Positions 1 through 10,752 are shown, numbered from the stretch's first letter. The stretch: 64,000 nt of DNA from Branchipolynoe longqiensis (GCA_030323885.1 CM059187.1:135461826-135525825), one strand, 5' to 3'. Numbers and translations are program-made. The notes: generated by a model from the sequence alone, not told the origin.

Positions 1-1136
1 TTAACGACGGCTCTGATGACTTTTACATCACAATCAAGCTTCCCAGAATAAAACACTGCTTAAGTTTTTCATGATAACGGCGTCTCACCCTTGGTCGCCA
101 TAATAGGCCAAAGATTAGACAGTCGCTGTCCTTATCGGAGTTGGCATACTTATTTATGCCTACGCTCCTACGGGGGGGCCCCACGGCTATCAAATGGCAA
201 AAGCCCATAATCAAATCTTGGAGAAAGATAAAACTTTAGGGTTGCTCGGACAAAGGCAATTTTGAACAGGACAATGTTATAATTTTTCCGAGGAAGGACT
301 GAAAGAAATTAATATTGGCTGGTTCAAATATTGAAAAATTTACCCCTCTTTTCCTCTCCCCCCCCCAACCAACCCTCCCACTCCCCATACGGATGAATGA
401 ACCCAACACAGTAGTTACTACTGATGCTTCACTAGAAGGTTGGGGTGCACATTGCGAGTCCGTAGCAACTGGTGGACGTTGGTTAAAAGAGGAAGATTCT
501 GATCATATTAATGTCCTAGAGCTACGAGCTATTTACTTAGGCCTCGCTAGTTTGGTTAAAGTACCACGTACACACGTCGGTATTTTAACGGATAATACCA
601 CAGCAATGGCATATGTACGCAATATGGGTGGGACAAAGTCAAAACCATGTAATGCTATGGCCCGAAAAATTTGGGATTGGGCCCAAATGAAGAAAGTTTG
701 GTTAACAGTAGCTTATATTCCCGGAAAGCAGAACACTTTAGCGGATCATAAAAGTCGACAATTTTATGACCACTTAGAATGGGCTCTTAAGCCACAAATT
801 TTCGCCACAGTGTGCCAAAAGTGGGGCCAACCTGAAGTGGACTTATTTGCTTCACGAAACAATTGTAAGATTGATAAATATGTCTCATGGCAGCCAGAAC
901 CGGATGCATGGCATATAGATGCTTTTTCTCTCACCTGGGGGAATAAATTTTATTATATCTTCCCGCCATTCAGCTTGATCAGCCGGGTAAGCAGAAAAAT
1001 AAGGATGGACAAAGCACACGCAATATTAATCGTTCCCGACTGGCACACGCAGCCTTGGCTACCGGGCATACAGGCAGCCCCCGGAGCCGCCAAAGATTTT
1101 GCACCCATTTTCCGAAGATCCGCCAGAACAAACTAG
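1..1136 (+). pseudogene. RT-RNase H-methyltransferase-like ORF remnant (DIRS)
   Basis: Positions 1-314 are a frameshifted remnant of the RT thumb region; the stretch around 109-150 aligns with the KIRQVAVLIG segment of the intact copy. A continuous frame then runs 315-1136 (273 codons). It carries an RNase H-like domain with the expected acidic residues (D37 in TTDAS, E69 in LELRA, D93 in LTDNT, D144 in LADH). A region resembling phage-type adenine methyltransferases follows (VDLFASR near 174-181, FPPF at 216-219). The apparent start is a TTG and is only the edge of the surviving frame. The catalytic YIDD region lies upstream of the window. It is not expected to be functional. Confidence 0.88.
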
Positions 1137-2289
1137 ACACACACCAAGGCCCTCTAAAACAAAGAGGGGACGTGTCCACAACACCGTTGTTGGCATTCCT
1201 TTTTTAAATAAATATTTAGAACAATTCGGTTTAGATAAAATTACACAACAAAGACTTGTCGCAGATGCTTGGTGTAAAGGTACAGTTTAAATGTATACCA
1301 CATATTTGAAAAAGGGGGGTGTTTATTGTTTAATTAAGAAAGTCAAACCCATGAATCCTACTATTTCCCAAGTTGGTAATTTTCTCCGAGGGTTAGAGGA
1401 CCAAGGCTTAGGGTTTGGATCTATTAATGCTGCTCGCTGTGCTTTAAAAAAAAATAATATATTATAATAATAAATATAAAATAATAATTTCTAACTAAAA
1501 TAAAATATATCGTTACCAGCCCAGCCACGGATAAATAATAAGACATTTGGAAAACACCCATTCTTACATTTTTACATTCATAGGATTAATTAGGTCGATA
1601 TAATCAGATCAGCGAAATCCACCACAACCGAAATACAGAGAAGCAGACGCTTTTTTGTGGAAGGTGCGGTAGGTTTTGATTTACCTTCCAAACAGTGGGC
1701 TCAAAATAAGCAGATTAATCTTAAACAATATAGGTTTTAAAAAGGTAGCTTATTGCTTTCCTTAATGTTGATTAGTAACAGGACCAGGTGTCAAACTATA
1801 TGTAGCGGTAAAATCGTGTAGAAATAGTACGGCCTAGAGATAGATAGAAAGGAGGCCACATTTGATTTGTCAAAGTTATTAAAATCTAACAGATTAGGTG
1901 ACCCCTTATCTACGATTAGTGTTAGTAGTTTCACAGAAGACTCAAAACTTTGTGTTGTCTCGGCCATTAGGGCATATATATCCAAGACAAAAGACTTACG
2001 ACAGTCAAGACAGCTTTTGGTGAGCTTTATTAAGCCACACAAAGGCATTTCGCGAGATACTCTAGCGAGATGGACAATTAGAATGTTGAAAATGGCAGGC
2101 GTAGACACGGACAAATATGCCTCCCATTCAACAAGGGGTGCGATGGTGTCTAAGGCACGACTCCTGGGCATCTCTGTTAAGCGGATCCTGGCCCATGCAG
2201 GATGGAAGACAGCACGGTCGTTTGCAACCCACTACAACAAACGATTAGAAAAGTCGAGCACAGTAGCCCGACAGCTGCTACAAGACTAG
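1099..2289 (+). pseudogene. Tyrosine recombinase remnant (DIRS)
   Basis: The remnant is in two readable parts. 1099-1287 matches the N-terminal core-binding region of the intact recombinase (GIPFL..LEQFGLDKIT) and ends at a TAA at 1288-1290, where the intact copy has a lysine codon just before MYTTYL. The same frame continues into KKGGVYCL-type sequence before dissolving into AT-rich DNA near 1445. 1867-2289 gives the catalytic C-terminus with the H-S-T-R box, the LAHAGWK segment and the terminal tyrosine in HYNKR. The first catalytic arginine segment (TGHRG in the intact copy) is damaged around 1775-1800. It is a dead copy of a DIRS integrase. Confidence 0.88.
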
Positions 2290-2422
2290 ATCAGCAGTAG
2301 GTGAGAATACACTTCGTTTTCACCAAAACTCTTTAAATTTGCTGGTTGATGTTCATACATGTTTAACAATTGTTATTGATTTTTGACATTAGAATACAGG
2401 ATAAATGAGTTTACGTAAACCT

Positions 2423-2556
2423 CTCCCTAGCCTGAGGCTAGCCTGAGGCTGTATACCGAGGTAAAATAGATTAGTTAGACGAATCTTACCTGGGTATACA
2501 TGATGGATAACTGTTGTTTTACCGAGGTAGAAGCCTCGGATAGACGTGGGCTAGGG
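2423..2556 (+). repeat. Internal complementary region of the decayed DIRS copy
   Basis: This matches the internal complementary region of the intact element (58872-59005) nearly base for base. It begins CTCCCTAGCCTGAGG, passes the ATA core (2466-2468) and ends CTAGGG. Its second half is the inverse of the sequence at 2704-2738, just before the gap. By analogy it once matched the joined ends of this copy. Confidence 0.85.
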
Positions 2557-2684
2557 CCCTCCCGCCACTCCCTTCCACGTCTATTCTTTGGTTTTACCAA
2601 CAAAACTTCACAGTTTGGTACCATTATCACCGTTAATGTACTTCTAGATTATTTGGCTCATTTCTCCTGATTAAGTAGGTAAAG

Positions 2685-2738
2685 ATTGCTGGACCGGATG
2701 TGCTTACCTCTCCCTAGCCCACGTCTATCCGAGGCTTC
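2685..2738 (+). repeat. Right terminal repeat of the decayed DIRS copy, cut by gap
   Basis: The sequence starting ATTGCTGGACCGG and continuing CTTACCTCTCCCTAGCCC corresponds to the right inverted repeat of the intact copy (59113 onward). It is interrupted by Ns at 2739, so the true end of the element is not visible. Confidence 0.85.
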
Positions 2739-3238
2739 NNNNNNNNNNNNNNNNNNNNNNNNNNNNNNNNNNNNNNNNNNNNNNNNNNNNNNNNNNNNNN
2801 NNNNNNNNNNNNNNNNNNNNNNNNNNNNNNNNNNNNNNNNNNNNNNNNNNNNNNNNNNNNNNNNNNNNNNNNNNNNNNNNNNNNNNNNNNNNNNNNNNNN
2901 NNNNNNNNNNNNNNNNNNNNNNNNNNNNNNNNNNNNNNNNNNNNNNNNNNNNNNNNNNNNNNNNNNNNNNNNNNNNNNNNNNNNNNNNNNNNNNNNNNNN
3001 NNNNNNNNNNNNNNNNNNNNNNNNNNNNNNNNNNNNNNNNNNNNNNNNNNNNNNNNNNNNNNNNNNNNNNNNNNNNNNNNNNNNNNNNNNNNNNNNNNNN
3101 NNNNNNNNNNNNNNNNNNNNNNNNNNNNNNNNNNNNNNNNNNNNNNNNNNNNNNNNNNNNNNNNNNNNNNNNNNNNNNNNNNNNNNNNNNNNNNNNNNNN
3201 NNNNNNNNNNNNNNNNNNNNNNNNNNNNNNNNNNNNNN
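2739..3238. other. Assembly gap (about 500 N)
   Basis: A run of N of round length, so the real size is probably unknown. It falls in the inverted terminal region of a DIRS element, the kind of hairpin-forming sequence that breaks assemblies. Confidence 0.99.
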
Positions 3239-3438
3239 TGGCAGCATTAAGGGCGGTTGATGTATGGAACTCCCAACATCTCCCGACCAGCCACTGCAGG
3301 GACAAATAGTTTTGCGCCTGTCTTGACATGTTCTTGCCGGTGTGAAACCTCTATTTGCTCCCCGAGAGAGTGCCGCTGGTAACTTGCAAAAGCCAGCAGC
3401 ACTTCAACACTTTTGCAGGCAGCTTTCATGAAATGTAG

Positions 3439-4449
3439 ATGGCGAACGTTAGTGCTGGAGGGGAAGTCTCGGAATCGTTCGGGGTTACCAATGGGGTCAA
3501 GCAAGGTTGTGTACTGGCCCCCACGCTCTTCTCCATCTTCCTATCAGCAATGCTAGAAGAGGCTTTCCGAGACATGGGGGATGGCATCTATATACAGTCC
3601 AGACAGAGCGCTGACCTATTCAATGTCGCACACTTCAGAGCGAAGACCAAGACTACTCAGATACTGGTGAGAGAGCTACTATTCGCAGATGACAGTGCAC
3701 TGGTTGCCCACTCTGCTGAAGAGACCCAGAAAATAGTGGACGCTTTCTCCGATGCATCAAAGAAGTTTGGCCTGAAAATTAACATCAAGAAGACGGAGGT
3801 GCTGTACCAACCCAACTCTACAGGAACCCAAGAGGAGGAGATCATGGTTGACGGAAACAAGCTGAACTCTGTACCGGAATTCACCTATCTCGGAAGCACT
3901 ATATCAAGTGATGGACGCATTGATGCTGAGATACAGAGGAGGATGGCCAAGGCTAGCGCATCTTTCGGCCGACTACGCCAGAGACTCTGGAACAACCACC
4001 ATGTGTCGATTCGGGTCAAAGGTAAGATCTACCACGCAATCGTGCTATCCACCCTAATATACGGAGCCGAGGCCTGGACAGTGTACAGACAGCAGGTGAA
4101 AAAGCTGCATGCCTTCATGATGCGACATCTGCGTTCAATCATGAGGCTAACCTGGAAGGACAAAGTGACGAATAAGGAAATACTCGAACGGATGGGGCTG
4201 CCCTCTATGGAAGATCTTCTGATCAAAAAGAATCTCCGGTGGACTGGACACCTCATGAGGATGTCATCAGACAGGCTACCAAAGCAGATCCTCTATTCTC
4301 AACTGTCTTCTGGTTACAGAAAGAGAGGGCGCCCTCGTCTCCGGTTCAAGGATACCATCAAGAGAAACCTGAAGCTGAGAGACATTAAGACCGACTCATG
4401 GACGCAACTCTCACAGCAGAGAGCTAAATGGAGAGCGGCAGTCAAGTAA
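3439..4449 (+). pseudogene. LINE reverse transcriptase, C-terminal fragment (RTE-like)
   Basis: A 336-codon open frame holds the second half of a non-LTR reverse transcriptase. The VTNGVKQGCVLAPTLFS motif lies near residues 17-33 and the FADD catalytic box at 82-85. The GLKINIKKTE segment is near 111, followed by the FTYLGS and STLIYGAEAW thumb motifs. The tail resembles the GHLMRM..KRGRPRLR end seen in RTE/BovB-type proteins. Family proteins are about 1,000 residues with an N-terminal AP-type endonuclease that is missing here. The frame also continues upstream as SFHEM, typical of this RT class, but is stopped by TAG at 3436. It is a dead 5'-truncated copy. The clade call rests on remembered motif similarity and the 3' end structure. 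Confidence 0.82.
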
Positions 4450-4483
4450 TGAAAGCAGTCTTTGTCGCATCGTGACCGACAGC

Positions 4484-4508
4484 ATGATGATGATGATGAT
4501 GATGATGA
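4484..4508 (+). repeat. (GAT)n simple-repeat tail of the RTE-like LINE
   Basis: About eight GAT units begin 34 bp after the RT stop codon. They act as the 3' tail used in target-primed reverse transcription by RTE elements. Confidence 0.8.
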
Positions 4509-4537
4509 CTGCAAGTACCGAGTGAATCCTTTATCTA
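4509..4537 (+). mobile_element. Right-end fragment of the 410-bp hairpin-ended MITE
   Basis: The sequence CTGCAAGTACCGAGTGAATC followed by CTTTATCTA matches the right end of the MITEs at 14977-15384 and 24570-24987. It starts exactly where the LINE tail stops, so the LINE probably inserted into the terminal hairpin of this MITE. Confidence 0.65.
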
Positions 4538-4661
4538 GGATAGTGCCTCAGTGTGGAAGCACTATAAAGCTACCAGAAAAGTGTGTAACTTGGCTCATCG
4601 TTGCTCATGAATGATAGTCAGTCCAAATAGCGCCCACCCCATCCACCCCATTCCGACCTAA

Positions 4662-4684
4662 CACACACAGACACACACACAAAA

Positions 4685-4728
<44 letters not shown>
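4662..4728. repeat. (AC)n microsatellite
   Basis: CA-dinucleotide tract broken by a few AAAC units. The flanking 4538-4661 and 4729-4867 hold nothing that I recognise. Confidence 0.95.
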
Positions 4729-4867
4729 GCCGAGTACAGTGCATTGGCCTTGATCTTTATGTTGTATCTCAAATGTTCGCTTCTCTTTTTGTAGCAAGCC
4801 AAAACACATTGCCAACCTAACTGCGGGTAGTGACAAGGAGCGCTTTTATATAGGTGTGCATGCAGAA

Positions 4868-5182
4868 ACAGGGCGAGGGGAGGCGAGTGGGAGCCGAGGC
4901 GAAGGGAGGGGAGGGGCACGGGAGAGTAGGGGAGGAAGAAGAGGAGGGGAGGGGAGCAGAATGAGGGGAGGGGAGGGCGGGGGAGGCGAGGCGAAGGGAG
5001 GGGGAGTGGAGGGGAGAGGGGAAGGGGAGGGGAGGGGGAGAGGAGGGGAGGGGAGGAGGGGAGGAGAGGAGGGTAGGGGAGGGGAGGGAAGGGGAGGGGA
5101 GGGGAGCGGAGGGGAGGGGAGGGGAGGGGAGGGGAGCGGAGGGGAGGGGAGGGGAGCGGAGGGGAGGGGAGGTGTGGGAAAG
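4868..5182. repeat. (GGGGA)n purine-rich minisatellite
   Basis: Strand-asymmetric GGGGA pentamers with GCGGA and GCGAG variants, densest at 5065-5175. The long proline/serine-rich frames on the other strand are products of the repeat, not genes. Confidence 0.95.
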
Positions 5183-5860
5183 AGGGCACTTAGCAATGCT
5201 ACCACAGCACATACTGAATAATACACCAGTCTCACAATGCACACACACACACACATTGCCTGCACTCACACCATAGACTACACTCACACAAACACAAACA
5301 CAAATACACAATAAATACACTGCACCGGTCGGTTCTAGCCGACAGTGCAGACACAGACACGCACAGCTTCCACAGACCGCATCACCAATTGGAGCCGCGT
5401 GCAGGAAACGCGCGCGTTTACAACAGCTCAACCCCCAACCGCGTCCTGCCGCAATCACATCGCATTGAAATGAAATACACCAACTCACTAAGACGCACGC
5501 CCCCCACACACACACCACCTCCGCCGCCGCCACCGCCGCCTACTGCCGCCGGTACACGCGAATCGCTCATGATCTTAATACCGTCTCAAAGTGCCCATTT
5601 AAATATTAGCCTCGGTGGCAATTTAACAGCTCTCAAATTGGTTTCGGGCCTGACAAACACTGCTTAAAACCGTCAACTGCCGTGCATGGCCCGTGCTGCC
5701 TTGTAAGCCCCGTTTACTGGGGGTGGGTGGGGGGTGCCGAGGTGCGGCGCGGTGCTCGGGCCTCCTTCGGCCCCCACGTTCACTTCCTCAACTCATTAGG
5801 CGCTATTTGAGTGAACTTTGTCCCGTAAAAACCAACACCAACCAGCGCCGCCTTGAGTGA
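5183..5860. other. Unassigned, partly CpG-rich stretch
   Basis: Holds short CA tracts (5240-5310), a GC-rich patch with CCGCCGCCACC repeats near 5520-5550 and a G run near 5720. I see no coding exon or transposon signature. Confidence 0.6.
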
Positions 5861-6690
5861 TGATCCAACCAGTGGTGAATGCGTGGTGCCGGTGTGGTGG
5901 TGGTGGCGTGGTGGTGGCGTGGTGGTGGCGTGGTGGCGTGTCGGCGGTGGGAACGCTGGCGTTCTTAGTGGGGAGGTGCCGGGGGGGGGGGGGGTGGCCG
6001 GGGGGGTGGTAGGTAGGTGGAGGTGGGGCTTTTCATTGAAGGATATTTTGGATGTGTGGTGGGGGGAGGGGGGGGGGGGGGGGAGGGGATAGACACAAAT
6101 GGAAATGGGGAGGGCAGTGGTGGTGCGGGGGGGGGATTTCAATGGTAGCGGGAGCTTTTCAGTGAAAAGCGGCGGGGGGGGGGGGGGGGGGGGGGGGAGT
6201 CTAGGAGATCGAAAACAGTGGATATGGAATGAAATGGCATGAAGGGAGGGATAGGGACAGGGAGGTGAGAGCGATGATGGAAAGAGGGAGAGAGAACGAG
6301 AGAGGGAGAGAGAGTGGGAGAGGGAGAGAGGGCGAGAGAGAGGGAGTGAGTGAGAGGGAGAGAGAGGGAGAGTGAGAGAGAGGACGAGAGAGGGAGAGAG
6401 AGTGAAAGAGGGAGAGGGAGGGAGAGAGGGGGAGAGAGAGGGGGAGATATTTGGGGAAGGAATAGATAGAAGGGAGGGAGGAAAGCAGTGAAAGAAAGGC
6501 AAGGGGGGTTGGGGGAGAGAAGGAGGGAGGGGGGACGAAGGAGGGAGGGAGGGAGGGAGGGAGGGAGAGAGGGAGGGAAAGAAGCAAGCAAGGAAGCAAG
6601 CAGGGGCAGGGGGGGGGGGTTGAAAAGCAGGGTGGGCGATCAGGAGGGTGGGGGATCGGGAGAAAAGGAATGAGGATTGGATGCTGCGTG
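5861..6690. repeat. G-rich then GA-rich low-complexity tract
   Basis: GTGGTGGCG repeats (5893-5940) and homopolymeric G runs (around 5980, 6065, 6175-6197) are followed by about 450 bp of GAGAGGGAG-type purine sequence. The frames across it encode only proline/serine/leucine runs. Confidence 0.92.
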
Positions 6691-7533
6691 TGTGGGAGAG
6701 GTGGAGGGGTGGCGGGAGTTGAGAGGAAGCGGCAGGGAGTAGTAGTTGTACCCTGGGACTAGAAAGGAGACAGGCTGCGGGCCATCGGAAACGTCTGATA
6801 TGGCACCCGTCTAACCATGACACGAGGTAAGCGCACTCGCCACCAGCATCACCACCCCCCCCCCCCCCCCGCCGCAACACAGGCTACCATTTAAATATTT
6901 CTGCACGATTTAAGTAGCCCCCCCCTCTAACCCCCATCATCTGGCATGCCAGTCAGCGTGAATTCCACATGAGCTAAATAGACCCCCCACCCACTCACCC
7001 CTACACCCACCCACACACACCCAGCCCCACAGAGGTGATAGCATGACTTCAATGGCATCATTGTACACGACGTGTCAATTCCTGACAAATTGATGGGAAA
7101 CTGCACCCATTGTTTCCAGTATTTATTTTGTTGCATTAAAAAAAAAAAAAATTAAGTACCGTATTGATATTAACATTATAAGGAGTCGGGCATGTGAGCT
7201 TGGCGTGGCCGAGTGTGTGACATACTTCACACCGCACACAATAGTAATTTGAATCAATGAGAGGAAAATGGGGGTTGGGCCAGTGTCACGATCCACATAT
7301 ACTCCCATGTGCACCGCGTCGGGCCGCCCCGGGCAACCCTTTGTCAATCGACGAGCCGAGTGTCATGACAAATTGAAATTACACGCTAAAGTTGAACCAT
7401 CAAGCCTATTCATTTTCACACCCATTTGTGTGTGTGCGCATGCGTGTGTGTGTGTTTGTGGGTGTGTGTCCCCCCCCCCCCTTTTGTTTGTTATAAAACC
7501 ATTAACGCTGCAGACATACACGCGTTTGTTTGA

Positions 7534-7536
<3 letters not shown>
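6691..7536. other. No recognisable feature
   Basis: A mixed sequence with a C run near 6857-6870 and an A run near 7138-7151. No ORF with protein-like composition, tRNA-like box or inverted repeat stands out. Confidence 0.5.
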
Positions 7537-7599
<63 letters not shown>

Positions 7600-7703
7600 T
7601 AGTGAGAGAGATAGTGAGAGAGATAGTGAGAGATAGTGAGAGAGATAGTGAGAGATAGTGAGAGAGATTGAGAGAGATTGAGAGAGATTGAGAGAGAGAG
7701 AGT
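7537..7703. repeat. (TG)n followed by (GAGAGATA)n
   Basis: About 27 TG units (7537-7592) are followed by a GAGAGATAGT-type array to 7703. It is a compound microsatellite. Confidence 0.95.
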
Positions 7704-8295
7704 TAAGTGTTCACATACAAGTACGTGATGTGCATGTACATGTGATGCAAATGTATGAGAGAAATAGATGCAAAAAGAGCTGGAAAAGGCGAGGTAGATA
7801 TATAAGAGAGTGAGAGAGAGAGGAGAGAAGAAAGATGAGAAAGGAGACAGGAGAGAGAAGAGGAGAAACGAGAGAGGAGACACGAGAGAGGAGGAGGAGA
7901 GAGGAGAGGGGAGAGAGGAGAGGAGAGAGGCAAGATGAGAGATAACAGATGAGAGATGACAGAGGAGAGAGGAGGGAGGAGAGAGGAGAAACGAGAGAGG
8001 TGTATGCATGAGATGGCTTGGTGAGAGAACATGTGCTTGTGTGTTTTTGCGCATGCGTGTGTGTATATAATGAGACTGTCTGAAAAGGTGCTAAGCAAAA
8101 CTTTGTCCATTGAAACAATCAACATACTATCTGCTTAGGCATTTGCTCAGGATAAACTGATTTGTTGTTTACATGATGTTTCATAATCCCAATAGAATAC
8201 ATATTGATTTGAAGCAAATGTCCTTGTGTTTTCAGTGTAACCGCTTCTGTGCTGTTTTGTGTCAATCGTTACAATGGACAAAAAAGAAGACGCGT
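7704..8295. repeat. GA-rich low-complexity tract and unassigned flank
   Basis: 7800-8000 is AGAGAGGAG-type purine sequence. 7704-7799 and 8001-8295 hold nothing that I recognise. Confidence 0.8.
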
Positions 8296-8352
8296 ACACA
8301 GTCATGGCGACTTTATAGTGCTGCCCCACTGGGAGACCAGGCTGCTGGCACC
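8296..8352 (-). mobile_element. SINE-A fragment (body only)
   Basis: The sequence GTCATGGCGACTTTATAGTG and the following GCTGCCCCACTGGGAGACCA match the central body of SINE-A in reverse orientation. It is broken off at an (AT)n run. Confidence 0.8.
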
Positions 8353-8363
8353 ATATATATATA

Positions 8364-8619
8364 TTGCGTAACCTGATACTTACCGCTCTGTGTCTAAAAC
8401 CGAATACTGACCTTGCCCCTGAGGTTTGGAGGCCATAGATCTACTTGTCTGCCAGTTGAATAGTTACATTATTCCGTGCCACCCTCCGCCGTCCTACCAT
8501 ATATATGAAGTGGTAATGCTGGCTCCGCAAATAAGAGGTGAGTGGGGGTGAGTGGGGGTGAGTAGGGGTGGGAGGGGGGGGTGCAGGCTTCAGCTTGTGA
8601 CATTTGTTTGATCATGCCC
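8364..8619 (+). repeat. Left arm of a large inverted repeat (about 250 bp)
   Basis: From TTGCGTAACCTGATACTTAC to TGTTTGATCATGCCC this is the reverse complement of 10416-10662, apart from the length of an internal GTGAGTGGGG-type tract. Both outer edges abut (TA)n. The arms are 1.8 kb apart, as in a foldback or long-TIR element. Confidence 0.9.
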
Positions 8620-8642
8620 ATTTGTGACATTTGTTTGATCAA

Positions 8643-8946
8643 TCCTATTAAACCAAGCTCGGTTAAACCAAACGATCGGTTAACCCAAACTTTTTTCGGC
8701 GGCCCGGCAAAATACTACCATTTATCATATAAAAAAGTTGGCTAAACGAAAGTCAGTTAATCCAAAGTATCGGTTAATCCAAACAAAATTGTCGGGCCCC
8801 AGGCCACTTCCGGTATGGTTAAACTAAACTTTCACATGGTTATAAGTTATATGACAAATGGTAGTATTTTGCCAGGCTGGCAAAAAAAAGTTTGGATTAA
8901 CCGACCATTTGGTTTAACCGAGCTTTGTTTAATGGGGTTATACTGT
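8643..8946. mobile_element. Tigger/pogo-like MITE
   Basis: Inverted ends of the type CTATTAAACCAAGCTCGGTT and (reverse) ACAGTATAACCCCATTAAAC enclose a palindromic body containing GGCAAAATACTACCATTT on both sides. CAGT-type ends next to TA suggest the Tigger/pogo group. No transposase is present. Confidence 0.65.
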
Positions 8947-9034
8947 ATATACATAAAAACAATAATCAAAGTGTCCATATACATTGTATATTACATTCAT
9001 AATGCACCCACATTTTTGCCAAAGCCAAGTCAAA

Positions 9035-9128
9035 GTCGAAGCCAAAGCTCAGTTAAACCAATGATCAGTTATTCCAAACAAATTTCTAGGGCCCCTTGAA
9101 GTTTGGTTTAATGGGGTTATACTGTACT
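9035..9128. mobile_element. Second Tigger-like MITE end, fragment
   Basis: The end ATGGGGTTATACTGTA with upstream AAACCAATGATCAGTT repeats the right half of the element at 8643-8946. Confidence 0.55.
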
Positions 9129-9157
9129 GAGCTAGCTATATATATAATATACACACA

Positions 9158-9334
9158 GAGTAAAACCTCTCTAACCGACCACTCACCTATATCGATTGCT
9201 TTATTTGGGTCCAAAACGATCGTCCATATAATACCATTCTAACGGTAAAAAATACTCCCTAAACCGACCACCTCCCTAAACCGACCATTTAAAGCCGGTC
9301 CCATGGTTCGTCGATTTAGAGAGGTTTTACTGTA
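9158..9334. mobile_element. Tigger-like MITE, AGTAAAACCTC family
   Basis: A short palindromic element with ends GAGTAAAACCTCTCTAACCG and GAGAGGTTTTACTGTA. The body contains CTTTATTTGGGTCC and ACCGACCACCTCCCTAAA. The same family occurs at 31608, 45407 and 59441. Confidence 0.8.
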
Positions 9335-9756
9335 TCATAGTGTATTGGCATTGGCATATATATGTGTATATATATGTATGGATATGCATGTGTGTGTATT
9401 TGTGTGTATGCGTGTACGTAGGTCACCCTCGTGACGCCGGCCCAACGTGACCTAATTCCACTCCGAGGCGAATTCAGAAGGAACCGTTCAAATACATTAC
9501 GGTTCAAATTGCTCGGCAAACACGGGGTGCACATGGAGACTAAACCACGCATGCGCAGTTACAACCCGGAGATACGGCACTGACACGGGCTATCGTGACA
9601 GGACGCTGTGGGCCGCTTTAATAACAATTAATCGACTGTCGGCGAGATAAATTACGCGATGTGACCGCTAGGGAGCACCATGTTCTAAACACCATTTCTC
9701 TATGTCTGTCTCAATCTCTCCTTTTATCTCGTTCCCTTTCTCCCTCCAATTGTTTT
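9335..9756. other. No recognisable feature
   Basis: Holds a short TATATG-rich stretch (9354-9410) and ordinary mixed sequence. No gene or element is supported. Confidence 0.5.
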
Positions 9757-10047
9757 TTGTTTCTTGAAGATTTATACTGCCTATCATGGATAAGTCTGAA
9801 TAGACTTGTTTTCACCATTAGACAGTTTGTCGATAGAAAGCCTGAGTCTACACTTTTACCGACCCAAGGGATTTTTAACCTCCCACACCACATAGACATG
9901 GTATGAGAGCAACTGGCCTTTAATGTCTCTGTAAGTTATACAAATCCAAATTGGCAGAGGTGGGGGCAGGGGGAATCGAACCACCGACCTTCAGATTAGG
10001 AGTCCGACCTAGAAAAAAGTCAGACACTCTAACCACTCCGCCACAGA
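9757..10047 (-). mobile_element. SINE-C, tRNA-derived, about 290 bp
   Basis: On the minus strand a tRNA-like head (10047 down to about 9955) has an A-box-like GTGGCGGAGTGGTTAGAG and a B-box GGTTCGATTCC. Extra bases between the arms suggest a class II (Leu/Ser-type) ancestor. The body runs to a 3' end GATAGGCAGTATAAATCTTC followed by AAGAAACAAAAAACAA. The anticodon region is not intact, so this is not a working tRNA gene. The same 3' end sits inside a SINE-A copy at 24334-24357. Confidence 0.7.
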
Positions 10048-10069
10048 GAACACCACATCAATTGTATCA

Positions 10070-10158
10070 CGCATGCATGCATGCATGCATGCATGCATGC
10101 ATACATACATACATACATACATACATACATACATACATACATACATACATACATACAT

Positions 10159-10195
<37 letters not shown>

Positions 10196-10266
10196 TACAT
10201 ACACACACACATACATACATACATACATACATACATACATACATACATACATACATACATACATAC
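10070..10266. repeat. (GCAT)n-(ACAT)n microsatellite
   Basis: GCAT tetramers pass into a long ACAT array with ACAC interruptions. It makes long artificial frames on both strands. Confidence 0.97.
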
Positions 10267-10415
10267 ACATACAACAAGCTGCATTAAAAAGCACTGCAAT
10301 TTTTTCTTCTCACACACAAACCTTCGTCGCGCACAATCAAAGTTATGAAAATTTGGTTCACGACAATTTGTCATCAAAATAATAGAACTTAGAAGGGGCA
10401 TGTGTGGCAGTAGAA

Positions 10416-10662
10416 GGGCATGATCAAACAAATGTCACAAGCTGAAGCCTGCACTCCCCACCCCCCACCCCCCACCCCCCACTCACCCCTTATTTGCGGA
10501 GCCAGCATTACCACTTCATATATATATGGTAGGACGGCGGAGGGTGGCACGGAATAATGTAACTATTCAACTGGCAGACAAGTAGATCTATGGCCTCCAA
10601 ACCTCAGGGGCAAGGTCAGTATTCGGTTTTAGACACAGAGCGGTAAGTATCAGGTTACGCAA
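10416..10662 (-). repeat. Right arm of the large inverted repeat
   Basis: Reverse complement of 8364-8619, from GGGCATGATCAAACAAATGT to CAGGTTACGCAA, followed by (TA)n. Between the arms lie two MITEs, SINE-C and a microsatellite, and no transposase. Confidence 0.9.
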
Positions 10663-10752
10663 TATATATATATATATATATATATATAATTGATGAACTG
10701 CCTATGGTTGGTCAACTGCATACATGTGTGTATGTGTGTGTATGTGTGTGTG

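Larger units (their letters stand above)
1..2738 (+). mobile_element. Decayed DIRS-like tyrosine-recombinase retrotransposon, ends cut off
   Basis: This is a relative of the intact element at 53810-59230, in the same orientation. It is recognised by the same order of RT remnant, RNase H, methyltransferase-like region, tyrosine recombinase and internal complementary region. The window starts inside the RT region, so Gag and the left end are missing. The right end enters the assembly gap at 2739. Frameshifts, stop codons and a decayed AT-rich stretch (about 1445-1860) make it non-functional. The RNase H and recombinase C-terminal parts remain easy to align with the intact copy. Confidence 0.9.
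3421..4508 (+). mobile_element. 5'-truncated RTE-like non-LTR retrotransposon
   Basis: The end of a LINE RT ORF is followed by only about 34 bp of untranslated sequence and then a (GAT)n tail. A very short 3' UTR ending in a simple repeat is a known trait of the RTE/BovB clade. The endonuclease and most of the palm/finger region are absent. The 5' edge is unclear, because the reading frame upstream of 3439 has a stop at 3436-3438. Confidence 0.8.

Noticed and set aside
2658..3329. Frames crossing the N runs (also 48804-49526)
   Set aside because: They consist almost wholly of unknown residues over assembly gaps.
4605..5533. Long proline/serine-rich frames on the minus strand
   Set aside because: They follow the GGGGA and CA repeats in every frame, with no domain, start context or conservation.
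5780..6880. 366-codon proline/serine/leucine frame
   Set aside because: It reads the complement of G/GA-rich low-complexity DNA, and parallel frames of the same kind exist on the same stretch.
9955..10047. Functional tRNA gene on the minus strand
   Set aside because: The anticodon arm is abnormal and a SINE body with an A-rich tail follows, so it is a SINE head.
9951..10431. Frames encoding HTYI or MYVC repeats
   Set aside because: Translation of the (ACAT)n microsatellite on both strands.
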